Shown here piece after piece: positions 1 to 12,911 of a DNA stretch of 64,000 nucleotides (positions are counted from its first letter, which is position 1; each line of letters begins with the position of its first letter). The DNA comes from Parapristionchus giblindavisi (lineage: Eukaryota > Nematoda > Chromadorea > Rhabditida > Diplogasteridae). The notes below the pieces were generated by a model, which saw only the letters and a program-made list of their open reading frames with translations, made no database searches and was not told the origin of the DNA. A program made the position numbers and the translations under genes. The DNA is taken from the NCBI GenBank assembly GCA_943737045.1, contig CALSFV010000020.1, positions 186,001-250,000 on the forward strand. Direction: 5' to 3'.

Positions 1-680
1 TCGAATAAAGATGTTTACGTGTTGTTGTGATTTTAATCTTTGATCTTCTCTCAGTACTGTATCGTATAATGATACTGTATTTGTGATGAAGACGAATATA
101 ATGGATTTAATTATATATCTATTGCTTCAGACCGAGTCTTTCGAGAAGTATGAGGCCTTCACGCATCATATTGATTGGTCTACAGCGATGTAAACTCCAC
201 AAGGTAATACAGTGAATTATTGATTGACCGATACCGAATAAATATGTTTATGTGTTGTTGTGATTGTATTCTTTGATCTTCTCTCAGTACTGTATCGTAT
301 TATGATACTGTATTTGTGATGAAGACGAAAATAATGGATTTAATTATATATCTGTTGTTTCAGACCGATTCTTTCCAGAAGTATGAGGCCTTCACGCATC
401 ATATTGATTGGTCTACAGCGATGTAAACTAGGTAATACAGTGAATTATTGCGATGTAAACTCCACAAGGTAATGCAGTGAATTATTGATTGACCGATATC
501 GAATAAAGATGTTTACGTGTTGTGGTGATTTTAATCTTTGATCTTCTCTCAGTACTGTATCGTATTATGATACTGTATTTGTGATGAAGACGAATATAAT
601 GGATTTAATTATATATCTATTGTTTCAGACCGAGTCTTTCCAGAAGTATGAGGCCTTCACTCCTCATATTGATTGGTCTA
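1..680 (+). repeat. 233-bp satellite array, left segment (divergent monomers)
   Basis: The array is already under way at base 1, inside a monomer. Monomers here carry variants that are rare or absent further right: gacgaatataatgg in place of gacgaaaataatgg, ataatgatac, ttgcttcag, and tcactcctcat. One 32-bp unit-end duplication lies at 419-450. The first two monomers recur from 1576 onward with the same private variants (ataatgatac, ttgcttcag). The offset of 1575 bp equals five monomers plus 32, minus 6, plus the 384 bp added by insert 1. The greater divergence may mean an array edge lies to the left, but the window does not show one. Confidence 0.95.
419..487 (+). repeat. 32/37-bp duplicated unit end (type example of the 265-bp monomer)
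   Basis: The last 37 bp of the unit, starting cgatgtaaactcc and ending gaattattg, is present twice in tandem. The first copy (419-450) lacks ccaca and reads aaactaggtaatac, giving 32 bp. The second (451-487) is full length with aatgcag. The same structure begins 66 bp before the monomers starting at 6953, 7218, 8415, 8680, 11036, 11767, 13760, 15889, 16853, 17118, 18315, 20211, 28398, 30294, 31491, 32455, 33652, 34616, 35813, 37010, 38207, 39637, 41570, 42534, 43964, 48271, 49701, 51597, 53027, 53525, 54489, 55453, 56184, 57148, 60442 and 63969. It turns a 233-bp monomer into a 265-bp one. All but two (485 and 30294) are followed by a class C monomer. Confidence 0.93.
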
Positions 681-1060
681 CACGTTAGTTCAATCATAAC
701 AGAGCCTGTACACTAGCCGGGAAATAGAACTCTACACCAATTATAAAACGGCGCAACTGCTAAGCAGGCGAGCTTTCCGAAATATATGGTAATAAAATAC
801 ACCATAAATAGCGAAATACACGTTAACTCTTCAATTCCACTCTTTCCTATCTCAACTACCTCTCGCTCAAACCCGTCTGGCATTCGCCTCGCTCTTTCTA
901 TATCCTCGCCTTTTACACGAGCGCATTGAAATGAAAGATGTTCGCATGGCCTAATGGTAACTCGAGTGACTGTCCATCCAGAAGGGGGCGCAGGTTCGAA
1001 TCCCCATGGGCGCATCCGTAATCTCTCTTTCACCCTTATTGTACTGTCTAAACTAACGTG
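681..1060. mobile_element. Insert 1: 380-bp TIR element carrying tRNA-like boxes
   Basis: This non-satellite sequence interrupts one monomer. It begins cacgttagtt and ends aactaacgtg, a perfect 10-bp terminal inverted repeat. Flanks are tcta at 677-680 and again at 1061-1064, a 4-bp target duplication. Because the element starts with ca, tctaca is repeated and the duplication could be read as up to 6 bp. Removing 681-1064 restores an intact monomer. There is no transposase frame, so it would be non-autonomous. Its ends resemble those of insert 2 (cacg, then tcaat at matching positions). A TIR-like cacgttaact also lies internally at 819-828. CAC/GTG ends recall Transib-type transposons, but that family's duplication is normally 5 bp, so the superfamily stays open. 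The long reverse-strand open frame across it has no recognisable domain and runs through the tRNA-like region. Confidence 0.85.
940..1014 (+). pseudogene. tRNA-derived segment with A and B boxes (SINE-like), degenerate
   Basis: A box A, tggcctaatgg, lies at 947-957 and a perfect box B, ggttcgaatcc, at 993-1003, separated by 35 bp as in tRNA-type internal Pol III promoters. Cloverleaf pairing is poor: only the two innermost T-stem pairs form, and the 3' acceptor strand (gggcgca) has no good partner on the 5' side. It is therefore a tRNA-derived relic or SINE head rather than a working tRNA. No run of four or more T follows within the element, so no clear Pol III terminator is visible. It lies near the right end of insert 1. 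Confidence 0.7.
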
Positions 1061-1334
1061 TCTACAGCGATGTAAACTCCACAAGGTAATGTAGTGAATT
1101 ATTGATTGACCGATATCGAATAAAGATGTTTACGTGTTGTTGTGATTTTAATCTTTGATCTTCTCTCAGTACTGTATCGTATTATGATACTGTATTTGTG
1201 ATGAAGACGAATATAATGGATTTAATTATATATCTATTGTTTCAGACCGAGTCTTTCCAGAAGTATGAGGCCTTCACGCATCATATTGATTGGTCTACAG
1301 CGATGTAAACTCCACAAGGCAATACAGTGAATTA

Positions 1335-1561
1335 TTGATTGACCGATACCGAATAAAAATGTTCATGTGTTGTTGTGATCTTTGATCTTCTCTCAGTACT
1401 GTATCGTATAATCATACTCTATTTGTGATGAAGACGGATATAATGGATTTAATTATATATCTATTGTTTCAGACCGAGTCTTTCGAGAAGTATGAGGCCT
1501 TCACTCCTCATATTGATTGGTCTACAGCGATGTAAACTCCACAATGTAATGTAGTGAATTA
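1335..1561 (+). repeat. 227-bp monomer with 6-bp deletion
   Basis: The unit reads gtgatctttgatc where its neighbours read gtgattgtattctttgatc, a clean 6-bp loss, and is 227 bp long. It also has aaaatgttcatgtg and gacggatataatgg. The same deletion is found in only one other place that I noticed, 10078-10304. Confidence 0.85.
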
Positions 1562-3425
1562 TTGATTGACCGATATCGAATAAAGATGTTTACGTGTTGT
1601 TGTGATTTTAATCTTTGATCTTCTCTCAGTACTGTATCGTATAATGATACTGTATTTGTGATGAAGACGAATATAATGGATTTAATTATATATCTATTGC
1701 TTCAGACCGAGTCTTTCGAGAAGTATGAGGCCTTCACGCATCATATTGATTGGTCTACAGCGATGTAAACTCCACAAGGTAATACAGTGAATTATTGATT
1801 GACCGATACCGAATAAATATGTTTATGTGTTGTTGTGATTGTATTCTTTGATCTTCTCTCAGTACTGTATCGTATTATGATACTGTATTTGTGATGAAGA
1901 CGAAAATGATGGATTTAATTATATATCTATTGTTTCAGACCGATTCTTTCCAGAAGTATGAGGCCTTCACGCATCATATTGATTGGTCTACAGCGATGCA
2001 AACTCCACAAGGTAATACAGTGAATTATTGATTGACCGATACCGAATAAATATGTTTATGTGTTGTTGTGATTGTATTCTTTGATCTTCTCTCAGTACTG
2101 TATCGTATTATGATACTGTATTTGTGATGAAGACGAAAATAATGGATTTAATTATATATCTATTGTTTCAGATCGATTCTTTCCAGAAGTATGAGGCCTT
2201 CACGCATCATATTGATTGGTCTACAGCGATGTAAACTCCACAAAGTAATACAGTGAATTATTGATTGACCGATATCGAATAAAGATGTTTACCTGTTGTT
2301 GTGATTTTAATATTTGATCTTCTCTCAGTACTGTATCGTATTATGATACTGTATTTGTGATGAAGACGAAAATAATGGATTTAATTATATATCTATTATT
2401 TCAGACCGATTCTTTCCAGAAGTATGAGGCCTTCACGCATCATATTGATTGGTCTACAGCGATGTAAACTCCACAAGGTAATACAGTGAATTATTGATTG
2501 ACCGATACCGAATAAATATGTTTATGTGTTGTTGTGATTGTATTCTTTGATCTTCTCTCAGTACTGTATCGTATTATGATACTGTATTTGTGATGAAGAC
2601 GAAAATAATGGATTTAATTATATATCTATTGTTTCAGACCGAGTCTTTCGAGAAGTATGAGGCCTTCGCTCCTCATATTGATTGGTCTACAGCGATGTAA
2701 ACTCCACAAGGTAATACAGTGAATTATTGATTGACCGATACCGAATAAATATGTTTATGTGTTGTTGTGATTGTATTCTTTGATCTTCTCTCAGTACTGT
2801 ATCGTATTATGATACTGTATTTGTGATGAAGACGAAAATAATGGATTTAATTATATATCTATTGTTTCAGACCGAGTCTTTCGAGAAGTATGAGGCCTTC
2901 GCTCCTCATATTGATTGGTCTACAGCGATGTAAACTCCACAAGGTAATGCAGTGAATTATTGATTGACCGATATCGAATAAAGATGTTTACGTGTTGTTG
3001 TGATTTTAATCTTAAATCTTCTCTCAGTACTGTATCGTATTATGATACTGTATTTGTGATGAAGACGAAAATAATGGATTTAATTATATATCTATTATTT
3101 CAGACCGATTCTTTCCAGAAGTATGAGGCCTTCACGCATCATATTGATTGGTCTACAGCGATGTAAACTCCACAAGGTAATACAGTGAATTATTGATTGA
3201 CCGATACCGAATAAATATGTTTATGTGTTGTTGTGATTGTATTCTTTGATCTTCTCTCAGTACTGTATCGTATTATGATACTGTATTTGTGATGAAGACG
3301 AAAATAATGGATTTAATTATATATCTATTGTTTCAGACCTTGTCTTTCGAGAAGTATGAGGCCTTCGCTCCTCATATTGATTGGTCTACAGCGATGTAAA
3401 CTCCACAAGGTAATACAGTGAATTA

Positions 3426-6221
3426 TTGATTGACCGATACCGAATAAATATGTTTATGTGTTGTTGTGATTGTATTCTTTGATCTTCTCTCAGTACTGTA
3501 TCGTATTATGATACTGTATTTGTAATGAAGACGAAAATAATGGATTTAATTATATATCTATTGTTTCAGACCGAGTCTTTCGAGAAGTATGAGGCCTTCG
3601 CTCCTCATATTGATTGGTCTACAGCGATGTAAACTCCACAAGGTAATGCAGTGAATTAATGATTGACCGATATCGAATAAAGATGTTTACGTGTTGTTGT
3701 GATTTTAATCTTAAATCTTCTCTCAGTACTGTATCGTATTATGATACTGTATTTGTGATGAAGACGAAAATAATGGATTTAATTATATATCTATTGTTTC
3801 AGACCGATTCTTTCCAGAAGTATGAGGCCTTCACGCATCATATTGATTGGTCTACAGCGATGTAAACTCCACAAAGTAATACAGTGAATTATTGATTGAC
3901 CGATATCGAATAAAGATGTTTACGTGTTGTTGTGATTTTAATCTTAAATCTTCTCTCAGTACTGTATCGTATTATGATACTGTATTTGTGATGAAGACGA
4001 AAATAATGGATTTAATTATATATCTATTGTTTCAGACCGATTCTTTCCAGAAGTATGAGGCCTTCACGCATCATATTGATTGGTCTACAGCGATGTAAAC
4101 TCCACAAGGTAATACAGTGAATTAATGATAGACCGATATCGAATAAAGATGTTTACGTGTTGTTGTGATTTTAATCTTAAATCTTCTCTCAGTACTGTAT
4201 CGTATTATGATACTGTATTTGTGATGAAGACGAAAATAATGGATTTAATTATATATCTATTGTTTCAGACCGATTCTTTCCAGAAGTATGAGGCCTTCAC
4301 GCATCATATTGATTGGTCTACAGCGATGTAAACTCCACAAAGTAATACAGTGAATTATTGATTGACCGATATCGAATAAAGATGTTTACGTGTTGTTGTG
4401 ATTTTAATCTTTGATCTTTTCTCAGTACTGTATCGTATTATGATACTGTATTTGTGATGAAGACGAAAATAATGGATTTAATAATATATCTATTGTTTCA
4501 GACCGAGTCTTTCGAGAAGTATGAGGCCTTCGCTCCTCATATTGATTGGTCTACAGCGATGTAAACTCCACAAGGTAATGCCGTGAATTATTGATTGACC
4601 GATATCGAATAAAGATGTTTACGTGTTGTTGTGATTTTAATCTTAAATCTTCTCTCAGTACTGTATCGTATTATGATACTGTATTTGTGATGAAGACGAA
4701 AATAATGGATTTAATTATATATCTATTGTTTCAGACCGATTCTTTCCAGAAGTATGAGGCCTTCACGCATCATATTGATTGGTCTACAGCGATGTAAACT
4801 CCACAAAGTAATACAGTGAATTATTGATTGACCGATATCGAATAAAGATGTTTACCTGTTGTTGTGATTTTAATCTTTGATCTTCTCTCAGTACTGTATC
4901 GTATTATGATACTGTATTTGTGATGAAGACGAAAATAATGGATTTAATTATATATCTATTATTTCAGACCGATTCTTTCCAGAAGTATGAGGCCTTCACG
5001 CATCATATTGATTGGTCTACAGCGATGTAAACTCCACAAGGTAATACAGTGAATTATTGATTGACCGATACCGAATAAATATGTTTATGTGTTGTTGTGA
5101 TTGTATTCTTTGATCTTCTCTCAGTACTGTATCGTATTATGATACTGTATTTGTGATGAAGACGAAAATAATGGATTTAATTATATATCTATTGTTTCAG
5201 ACCGAGTCTTTCGAGAAGTATGAGGCCTTCGCTCCTCATATTGATTGGTCTACAGCGATGTAAACTCCACAAGGTAATACAGTGAATTATTGATTGACCG
5301 ATACCGAATAAATATGTTTATGTGTTGTTGTGATTGTATTCTTTGATCTTCTCTCAGTACTGTATCGTATTATGATACTGTATTTGTAATGAAGACGAAA
5401 ATAATGGATTTAATTATATATCTATTGTTTCAGACCGAGTCTTTCGAGAAGTATGAGGCCTTCGCTCCTCATATTGATTGGTCTACAGCGATGTAAACTC
5501 CACAAGGTAATGCAGTGAATTAATGATTGACCGATATAGAATAAAGATGTTTACGTGTTGTTGTGATTTTAATCTTAAATCTTCTCTCAGTACTGTATCG
5601 TATTATGATACTGTATTTGTGATGAAGACGAAAATAATGGATTTAATTATATATCTATTGTTTCAGACCGATTCTTTCCAGAAGTATGAGGCCTTCACGC
5701 ATCATATTGATTGGTCTACAGCGATGTAAACTCCACAAAGTAATACAGTGAATTATTGATTGACCGATATCGAATAAAGATGTTTACGTGTTGTTGTGAT
5801 TTTAATCTTAAATCTTCTCTCAGTACTGTATCGTATTATGATACTGTATTTGTGATGAAGACGAAAATAATGGATTTAATTATATATCTATTGTTTCAGA
5901 CCGATTCTTTCCAGAAGTATGAGGCCTTCACGCATCATATTGATTGGTCTACAGCGATGTAAACTCCACAAGGTAATACAGTGAATTAATGATTGACCGA
6001 TATCGAATAAAGATGTTTACGTGTTGTTGTGATTTTAATCTTAAATCTTCTCTCAGTACTGTATCGTATTATGATACTGTATTTGTGATGAAGACGAAAA
6101 TAATGGATTTAATTATATATCTATTGTTTCAGACCGATTCTTTCCAGAAGTATGAGGCCTTCACGCATCATATTGATTGGTCTACAGCGATGTAAACTCC
6201 ACAAGGTAATACAGTGAATTA
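3426..6221 (+). repeat. HOR duplication, 1864-bp offset, with class C triplets
   Basis: Two four-monomer blocks (3426-4357 and 5290-6221) match at an offset of 1864 bp, exactly eight monomers. Each has a class B monomer with a private tttgtaatgaag variant, then three class C monomers in a row at 3659, 3892, 4125 and at 5523, 5756, 5989. The first C of each triplet is preceded by the rare gaattaatgatt, so its open frame starts with ATG rather than the usual TTG. The intervening monomers are mixed A and B. Confidence 0.85.
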
Positions 6222-6952
6222 TTGATTGACCGATATCGAATTAAGATGTTTACCTGTTGTTGTGATTTTAATCTTTGATCTTCTCTCAGTACTGTATCGT
6301 ATTATGATACTGTATTTGTGATGAAGACGAAAATAATGGATTTAATTATATATCTATTGTTTCAGACCGATTCTTTCCAGAAGTATGAGGCCTTCACGCA
6401 TCATATTGATTGGTCTACAGCGATGTAAACTCCACAAGGTAATACAGTGAATTATTGATTGACCGATATCGAATAAAGATGTTTACCTGTTGTTGTGATT
6501 TTAATCTTTGATCTTCTCTCAGTACTGTATCGTATTATGATACTGTATTTGTGATGAAGACGAAAATAATGGATTTAATTATATATCTATTGTTTCAGAC
6601 CGATTCTTTCCAGAAGTATGAGGCCTTCACGCATCATATTGATTGGTCTACAGCGATGTAAACTCCACAAGGTAATACAGTGAATTATTGATTGACCGAT
6701 ACCGAATAAATATGTTTATGTGTTGTTGTGATTGTATTCTTTGATCTTCTCTCAGTACTGTATCGTATTATGATACTGTATTTGTGATGAAGACGAAAAT
6801 AATGGATTTAATTATATATCTATTGTTTCAGACCGATTCTTTCCAGAAGTATGAGGCCTTCACGCATCATATTGATTGGTCTACAGCGATGTAAACTAGG
6901 TAATACAGTGAATTATTGCGATGTAAACTCCACAAGGTAATGCAGTGAATTA

Positions 6953-9844
6953 TTGATTGACCGATATCGAATAAAGATGTTTACGTGTTGTTGTGATTTT
7001 AATCTTAAATCTTCTCTCAGTACTGTATCGTATTATGATACTGTATTTGTGATGAAGACGAAAATAATGGATTTAATTATATATCTATTGTTTCAGACCG
7101 ATTCTTTCCAGAAGTATGAGGCCTTCACGCATCATATTGATTGGTCTACAGCGATGTAAACTAGGTAATACAGTGAATTATTGCGATGTAAACTCCACAA
7201 GGTAATGCAGTGAATTATTGATTGACCGATATCGAATAAAGATGTTTACGTGTTGTTGTGATTTTAATCTTAAATCTTCTCTCAGTACTGTATCGTATTA
7301 TGATACTGTATTTGTGATGAAGACGAAAATAATGGATTTAATTATATATCTATTGTTTCAGACCGATTCTTTCCAGAAGTATGAGGCCTTCGCTCCTCAT
7401 ATTGATTGGTCTACAGCGATGTAAACTCCACAAGGTAATACAGTGAATTATTGATTGACCGATATCGAATAAAGATGTTTACCTGTTGTTGTGATTTTAA
7501 TCTTTGATCTTCTCTCAGTACTGTATCGTATTATGATACTGTATTTGTGATGAAGACGAAAATAATGGATTTAATTATATATCTATTATTTCAGACCGAT
7601 TCTTTCCAGAAGTATGAGGCCTTCACGCATCATATTGATTGGTCTACAGCGATGTAAACTCCACAAGGTAACACAGTGAATTATTGATTGACCGATACCG
7701 AATAAATATGTTTATGTGTTGTTGTGATTGTATTCTTTGATCTTCTCTCAGTACTGTATCGTATTATGATACTGTATTTGTGATGAAGACGAAAATAATG
7801 GATTTAATTATATATCTATTGTTTCAGACCGAGTCTTTCGAGAAGTATGAGGCCTTCGCTCCTCATATTGATTGGTCTACAGCGATGTAAACTCCACAAG
7901 GTAATACAGTGAATTATTGATTGACCGATACCGAATAAATATGTTTATGTGTTGTTGTGATTGTATTCTTTGATCTTCTCTCAGTACTGTATCGTATTAT
8001 GATACTGTATTTGTGATGAAGACGAAAATAATGGATTTAATTATATATCTATTGTTTCAGACCGATTCTTTCCAGAAGTATGAGGCCTTCACGCATCATA
8101 TTGATTGGTCTACAGCGATGTAAACTCCACAAGGTAATACAGTGAATTATTGATTGACCGATATCGAATAAAGATGTTTACCTGTTGTTGTGATTGTATT
8201 CTTTGATCTTCTCTCAGTACTGTATCGTATTATGATACTGTATTTGTGATGAAGACGAAAATAATGGATTTAATTATATATCTATTGTTTCAGACCGATT
8301 CTTTCCAGAAGTATGAGGCCTTCACGCATCATATTGATTGGTCTACAGCGATGTAAACTAGGTAATACAGTGAATTATTGCGATGTAAACTCCACAAGGT
8401 AATGCAGTGAATTATTGATTGACCGATATCGAATAAAGATGTTTACGTGTTGTTGTGATTTTAATCTTAAATCTTCTCTCAGTACTGTATCGTATTATGA
8501 TACTGTATTTGTGATGAAGACGAAAATAATGGATTTAATTATATATCTATTGTTTCAGACCGATTCTTTCCAGAAGTATGAGGCCTTCACGCATCATATT
8601 GATTGGTCTACAGCGATGTAAACTAGGTAATACAGTGAATTATTGCGATGTAAACTCCACAAGGTAATGCAGTGAATTATTGATTGACCGATATCGAATA
8701 AAGATGTTTACGTGTTGTTGTGATTTTAATCTTAAATCTTCTCTCAGTACTGTATCGTATTATGATACTGTATTTGTGATGAAGACGAAAATAATGGATT
8801 TAATTATATATCTATTGTTTCAGACCGATTCTTTCCAGAAGTATGAGGCCTTCGCTCCTCATATTGATTGGTCTACAGCGATGTAAACTCCACAAGGTAA
8901 TACAGTGAATTATTGATTGACCGATATCGAATAAAGATGTTTACCTGTTGTTGTGATTTTAATCTTTGATCTTCTCTCAGTACTGTATCGTATTATGATA
9001 CTGTATTTGTGATGAAGACGAAAATAATGGATTTAATTATATATCTATTATTTCAGACCGATTCTTTCCAGAAGTATGAGGCCTTCACGCATCATATTGA
9101 TTGGTCTACAGCGATGTAAACTCCACAAGGTAACACAGTGAATTATTGATTGACCGATACCGAATAAATATGTTTATGTGTTGTTGTGATTGTATTCTTT
9201 GATCTTCTCTCAGTACTGTATCGTATTATGATACTGTATTTGTGATGAAGACGAAAATAATGGATTTAATTATATATCTATTGTTTCAGACCGAGTCTTT
9301 CGAGAAGTATGAGGCCTTCGCTCCTCATATTGATTGGTCTACAGCGATGTAAACTCCACAAGGTAATACAGTGAATTATTGATTGACCGATACCGAATAA
9401 ATATGTTTATGTGTTGTTGTGATTGTATTCTTTGATCTTCTCTCAGTACTGTATCGTATTATGATACTGTATTTGTGATGAAGACGAAAATAATGGATTT
9501 AATTATATATCTATTGTTTCAGACCGATTCTTTCCAGAAGTATGAGGCCTTCACGCATCATATTGATTGGTCTACAGCGATGTAAACTCCACAAGGTAAT
9601 ACAGTGAATTATTGATTGACCGATATCGAATAAAGATGTTTACCTGTTGTTGTGATTGTATTCTTTGATCTTCTCTCAGTACTGTATCGTATTATGATAC
9701 TGTATTTGTGATGAAGACGAAAATAATGGATTTAATTATATATCTATTGTTTCAGACCGAGTCTTTCGAGAAGTATGAGGCCTTCGCTCCTCATATTGAT
9801 TGGTCTACAGCGATGTAAACTCCACAAGGTAATACAGTGAATTA
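6953..9844 (+). repeat. Six-monomer HOR, 1462-bp period, two copies
   Basis: Copy 1 is 6953-8414 and copy 2 is 8415-9844. The order is C with unit-end duplication, C with a cgctcc tail, A with ctattatttcag, B gag, B gat, then an A/B hybrid (tttacctg followed by gattgtattc). Six monomers plus two 32-bp duplications give 1462 bp. Copy 2 ends without the last duplication and with a gag/cgctcc tail, which marks an exchange or conversion at its end. The variant ggtaacacag recurs at matching places in both copies. Confidence 0.88.
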
Positions 9845-10077
9845 TTGATTGACCGATATCGAATAAAGATGTTTACCTGTTGTTGTGATTTTAATCTTTG
9901 ATCTTCTCTCAGTACTGTATCGTATTATGATACTGTATTTGTGATGAAGACGAAAATAATGGATTTAATTATATATCTATTATTTCAGACCGATTCTTTC
10001 CAGAAGTATGAGGCCTTCACGCATCATATTGATTGGTCTACAGCGATGTAAACTCCACAAGGTAATACAGTGAATTA

Positions 10078-10304
10078 TTGATTGACCGATACCGAATAAA
10101 AATGTTTATGTGTTGTTATGATCTTTGATCTTCTCTCAGTACTGTATCGTATTATGATACTGTATTTGTGATGAAGACGAAAATAATGGATTTAATTATA
10201 TATCTATTGTTTCAGACCGAGTCTTTCGAGAAGTATGAGGCCTTCGCTCCTCATATTGATTGGTCTACAGCGATGTAAACTCCACAAGGTAATACAGTGA
10301 ATTA
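10078..10304 (+). repeat. Second 227-bp monomer with the same 6-bp deletion
   Basis: It shares the gtatt-region deletion with 1335-1561 (tgatctttgatc) but differs elsewhere: tgttatgatc here and a gag/cgctcc tail. The shared deletion about 8.7 kb apart suggests one origin followed by dispersal within the array. Confidence 0.82.
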
Positions 10305-12818
10305 TTGATTGACCGATATCGAATAAAGATGTTTACCTGTTGTTGTGATTTTAATCTTTGATCTTCTCTCAGTACTGTATCGTATTATGATACTGTATTT
10401 GTGATGAAGACGAAAATAATGGATTTAATTATATATCTATTATTTCAGACCGATTCTTTCCAGAAGTATGAGGCCTTCACGCATCATATTGATTGGTCTA
10501 CAGCGATGTAAACTCCACAAGGTAATACAGTGAATTATTGATTGACCGATACCGAATAAATATGTTTATGTGTTGTTGTGATTGTATTCTTTGATCTTCT
10601 CTCAGTACTGTATCGTATTATGATACTGTATTTGTGATGAAGACGAAAATAATGGATTTAATTATATATCTATTGTTTCAGACCGAGTCTTTCGAGAAGT
10701 ATGAGGCCTTCGCTCCTCATATTGATTGGTCTACAGCGATGTAAACTCCACAAGGTAATACAGTGAATTATTGATTGACCGATACCGAATAAATATGTTT
10801 ATGTGTTGTTGTGATTGTATTCTTTGATCTTCTCTCAGTACTGTATCGTATTATGATACTGTATTTGTGATGAAGACGAAAATAATGGATTTAATTATAT
10901 ATCTATTGTTTCAGACCGATTCTTTCCAGAAGTATGAGGCCTTCACGCATCATATTGATTGGTCTACAGCGATGTAAACTAGGTAATACAGTGAATTATT
11001 GCGATGTAAACTCCACAAGGTAATGCAGTGAATTATTGATTGACCGATATCGAATAAAGATGTTTACGTGTTGTTGTGATTTTAATCTTAAATCTTCTCT
11101 CAGTACTGTATCGTATTATGATACTGTATTTGTGATGAAGACGAAAATAATGGATTTAATTATATATCTATTGTTTCAGACCGATTCTTTCCAGAAGTAT
11201 GAGGCCTTCACGCATCATATTGATTGGTCTACAGCGATGTAAACTCCACAAAGTAATACAGTGAATTATTGATTGACCGATATCGAATAAAGATGTTTAC
11301 CTGTTGTTGTGATTTTAATCTTTGATCTTCTCTCAGTACTGTATCGTATTATGATACTGTATTTGTGATGAAGACGAAAATAATGGATTTAATTATATAT
11401 CTATTATTTCAGACCGATTCTTTCCAGAAGTATGAGGCCTTCACGCATCATATTGATTGGTCTACAGCGATGTAAACTCCACAAGGTAATACAGTGAATT
11501 ATTGATTGACCGATACCGAATAAATATGTTTATGTGTTGTTGTGATTGTATTCTTTGATCTTCTCTCAGTACTGTATCGTATTATGATACTGTATTTGTG
11601 ATGAAGACGAAAATAATGGATTTAATTATATATCTATTGTTTCAGACCGATTCTTTCCAGAAGTATGAGGCCTTCACGCATCATATTGATTGGTCTACAG
11701 CGATGTAAACTAGGTAATACAGTGAATTATTGCGATGTAAACTCCACAAGGTAATGCAGTGAATTATTGATTGACCGATATCGAATAAAGATGTTTACGT
11801 GTTGTTGTGATTTTAATCTTAAATCTTCTCTCAGTACTGTATCGTATTATGATACTGTATTTGTGATGAAGACGAAAATAATGGATTTAATTATATATCT
11901 ATTGTTTCAGACCGATTCTTTCCAGAAGTATGAGGCCTTCACGCATCATATTGATTGGTCTACAGCGATGTAAACTCCACAAAGTAATACAGTGAATTAT
12001 TGATTGACCGATATCGAATAAAGATGTTTACGTGTTGTTGTGATTTTAATCTTAAATCTTCTCTCAGTACTGTATCGTATTATGATACTGTATTTGTGAT
12101 GAAGACGAAAATAATGGATTTAATTATATATCTATTGTTTCAGACCGATTCTTTCCAGAAGTATGAGGCCTTCACGCATCATATTGATTGTTCTACAGCG
12201 ATGTAAACTCCACAAGGTAATACAGTGAATTATTGATTGACCGATTCCGAATAAATATGTTTATGTGTTGTTGTGATTGTATTCTTTGATCTTCTCTCAG
12301 TACTGTATCGTATTATGATACTGTATTTGTGATGAAGACGAAAATAATGGATTTAATTATATATCTATTGTTTCAGACCGAGTCTTTCGAGAAGTATGAG
12401 GCCTTCGCTCCTCATATTGATTGGTCTACAGCGATGTAAACTCCACAAGGTAATGCAGTGAATTATTGATTGACCGATATCGAATAAAGATGTTTACGTG
12501 TTGTTGTGATTTTAATCTTAAATCTTCTCTCAGTACTGTATCGTATTATGATACTGTATTTGTGATGAAGACGAAAATAATGGATTTAATTATATATCTA
12601 TTGTTTCAGACCGATTCTTTCCAGAAGTATGAGGCCTTCGCTCCTCATACACGGCGGCTCAATGATAGTAACTAAGGAGCTCCCGCAATCTCAAACTGAG
12701 TATCGCAAACTGAGGGATCCTCCCGGCGCGAAAGTTAGATACGATATGAATGAGCGCTGCTCGCCATACGAACGCTTCATACTACAGCTATCATCGAGTT
12801 TAACGAGTTGCGACACAT

Positions 12819-12891
12819 GCTGAGATGGCTTAGTGGCTAAAGCTTTAGTGTGGCGATCCGAACCTCGTGGGTTCGACTCCCGCCCGGTGCA
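12819..12891 (+). pseudogene. tRNA-like sequence in insert 2 (A and B boxes, good D and T arms)
   Basis: Box A tggcttagtgg lies at 12826-12836 and box B ggttcgactcc at 12870-12880. The D stem (gctt with aagc) pairs fully. The T stem (gtggg with cccgc) pairs fully with one G-T pair. The anticodon stem and the acceptor stem (gctgaga against ccggtgc) are poor, so tRNA identity cannot be called and it is unlikely to be charged. Intact promoter boxes and a T run downstream mean Pol III transcription is still plausible. This fits a tRNA-derived SINE head or a tRNA captured inside a TIR element. Confidence 0.78.
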
Positions 12892-12906
12892 AATCAAATT
12901 TGCTGA

Positions 12907-12911
12907 TTTTT
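12907..12911 (+). terminator. Possible Pol III terminator (TTTTT)
   Basis: A run of five T follows the tRNA-like sequence of insert 2 by 15 bp, on the coding strand. Pol III normally stops at four or more T. With the A and B boxes this would give a transcript of about 90 nt. The match is short and could be chance. Confidence 0.45.

Larger units (their letters stand above)
1061..12649 (+). repeat. 233-bp satellite array, segment 2
   Basis: About 49 monomers run head to tail with no unrelated sequence. Classes A, B and C are mixed. Class C monomers are frequent and here read aaagatgtttacgtg with aataatgg. After about 15.9 kb they mostly read aaaaatg with attatgg and gaggcattc. Class C monomers between 2960 and 6195 lack the 32-bp unit-end duplication, which reappears from 6.9 kb. 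Each monomer holds an 8-bp palindrome CAGTACTG, a short dyad GTATC-n7-GATAC and an AATAAA hexamer. The final monomer is interrupted by insert 2 at 12650. Confidence 0.97.

Noticed and set aside
940..1014. A functional tRNA gene in insert 1
   Set aside because: Only the promoter boxes are good; the acceptor and T stems do not pair and there is no T-run terminator.
713..1084. 123-codon reverse-strand open frame over insert 1
   Set aside because: It runs through the tRNA-like region and both the element and the satellite; there is no domain and no upstream context.
12691..12897. 68-codon reverse-strand frame and forward frames at 12466-12675 and 12629-12823 in insert 2
   Set aside because: The reverse frame has the GRESNPRGS pattern typical of antisense tRNA or SINE sequence; the forward ones are chance frames, one of them a satellite frame read into the insert.
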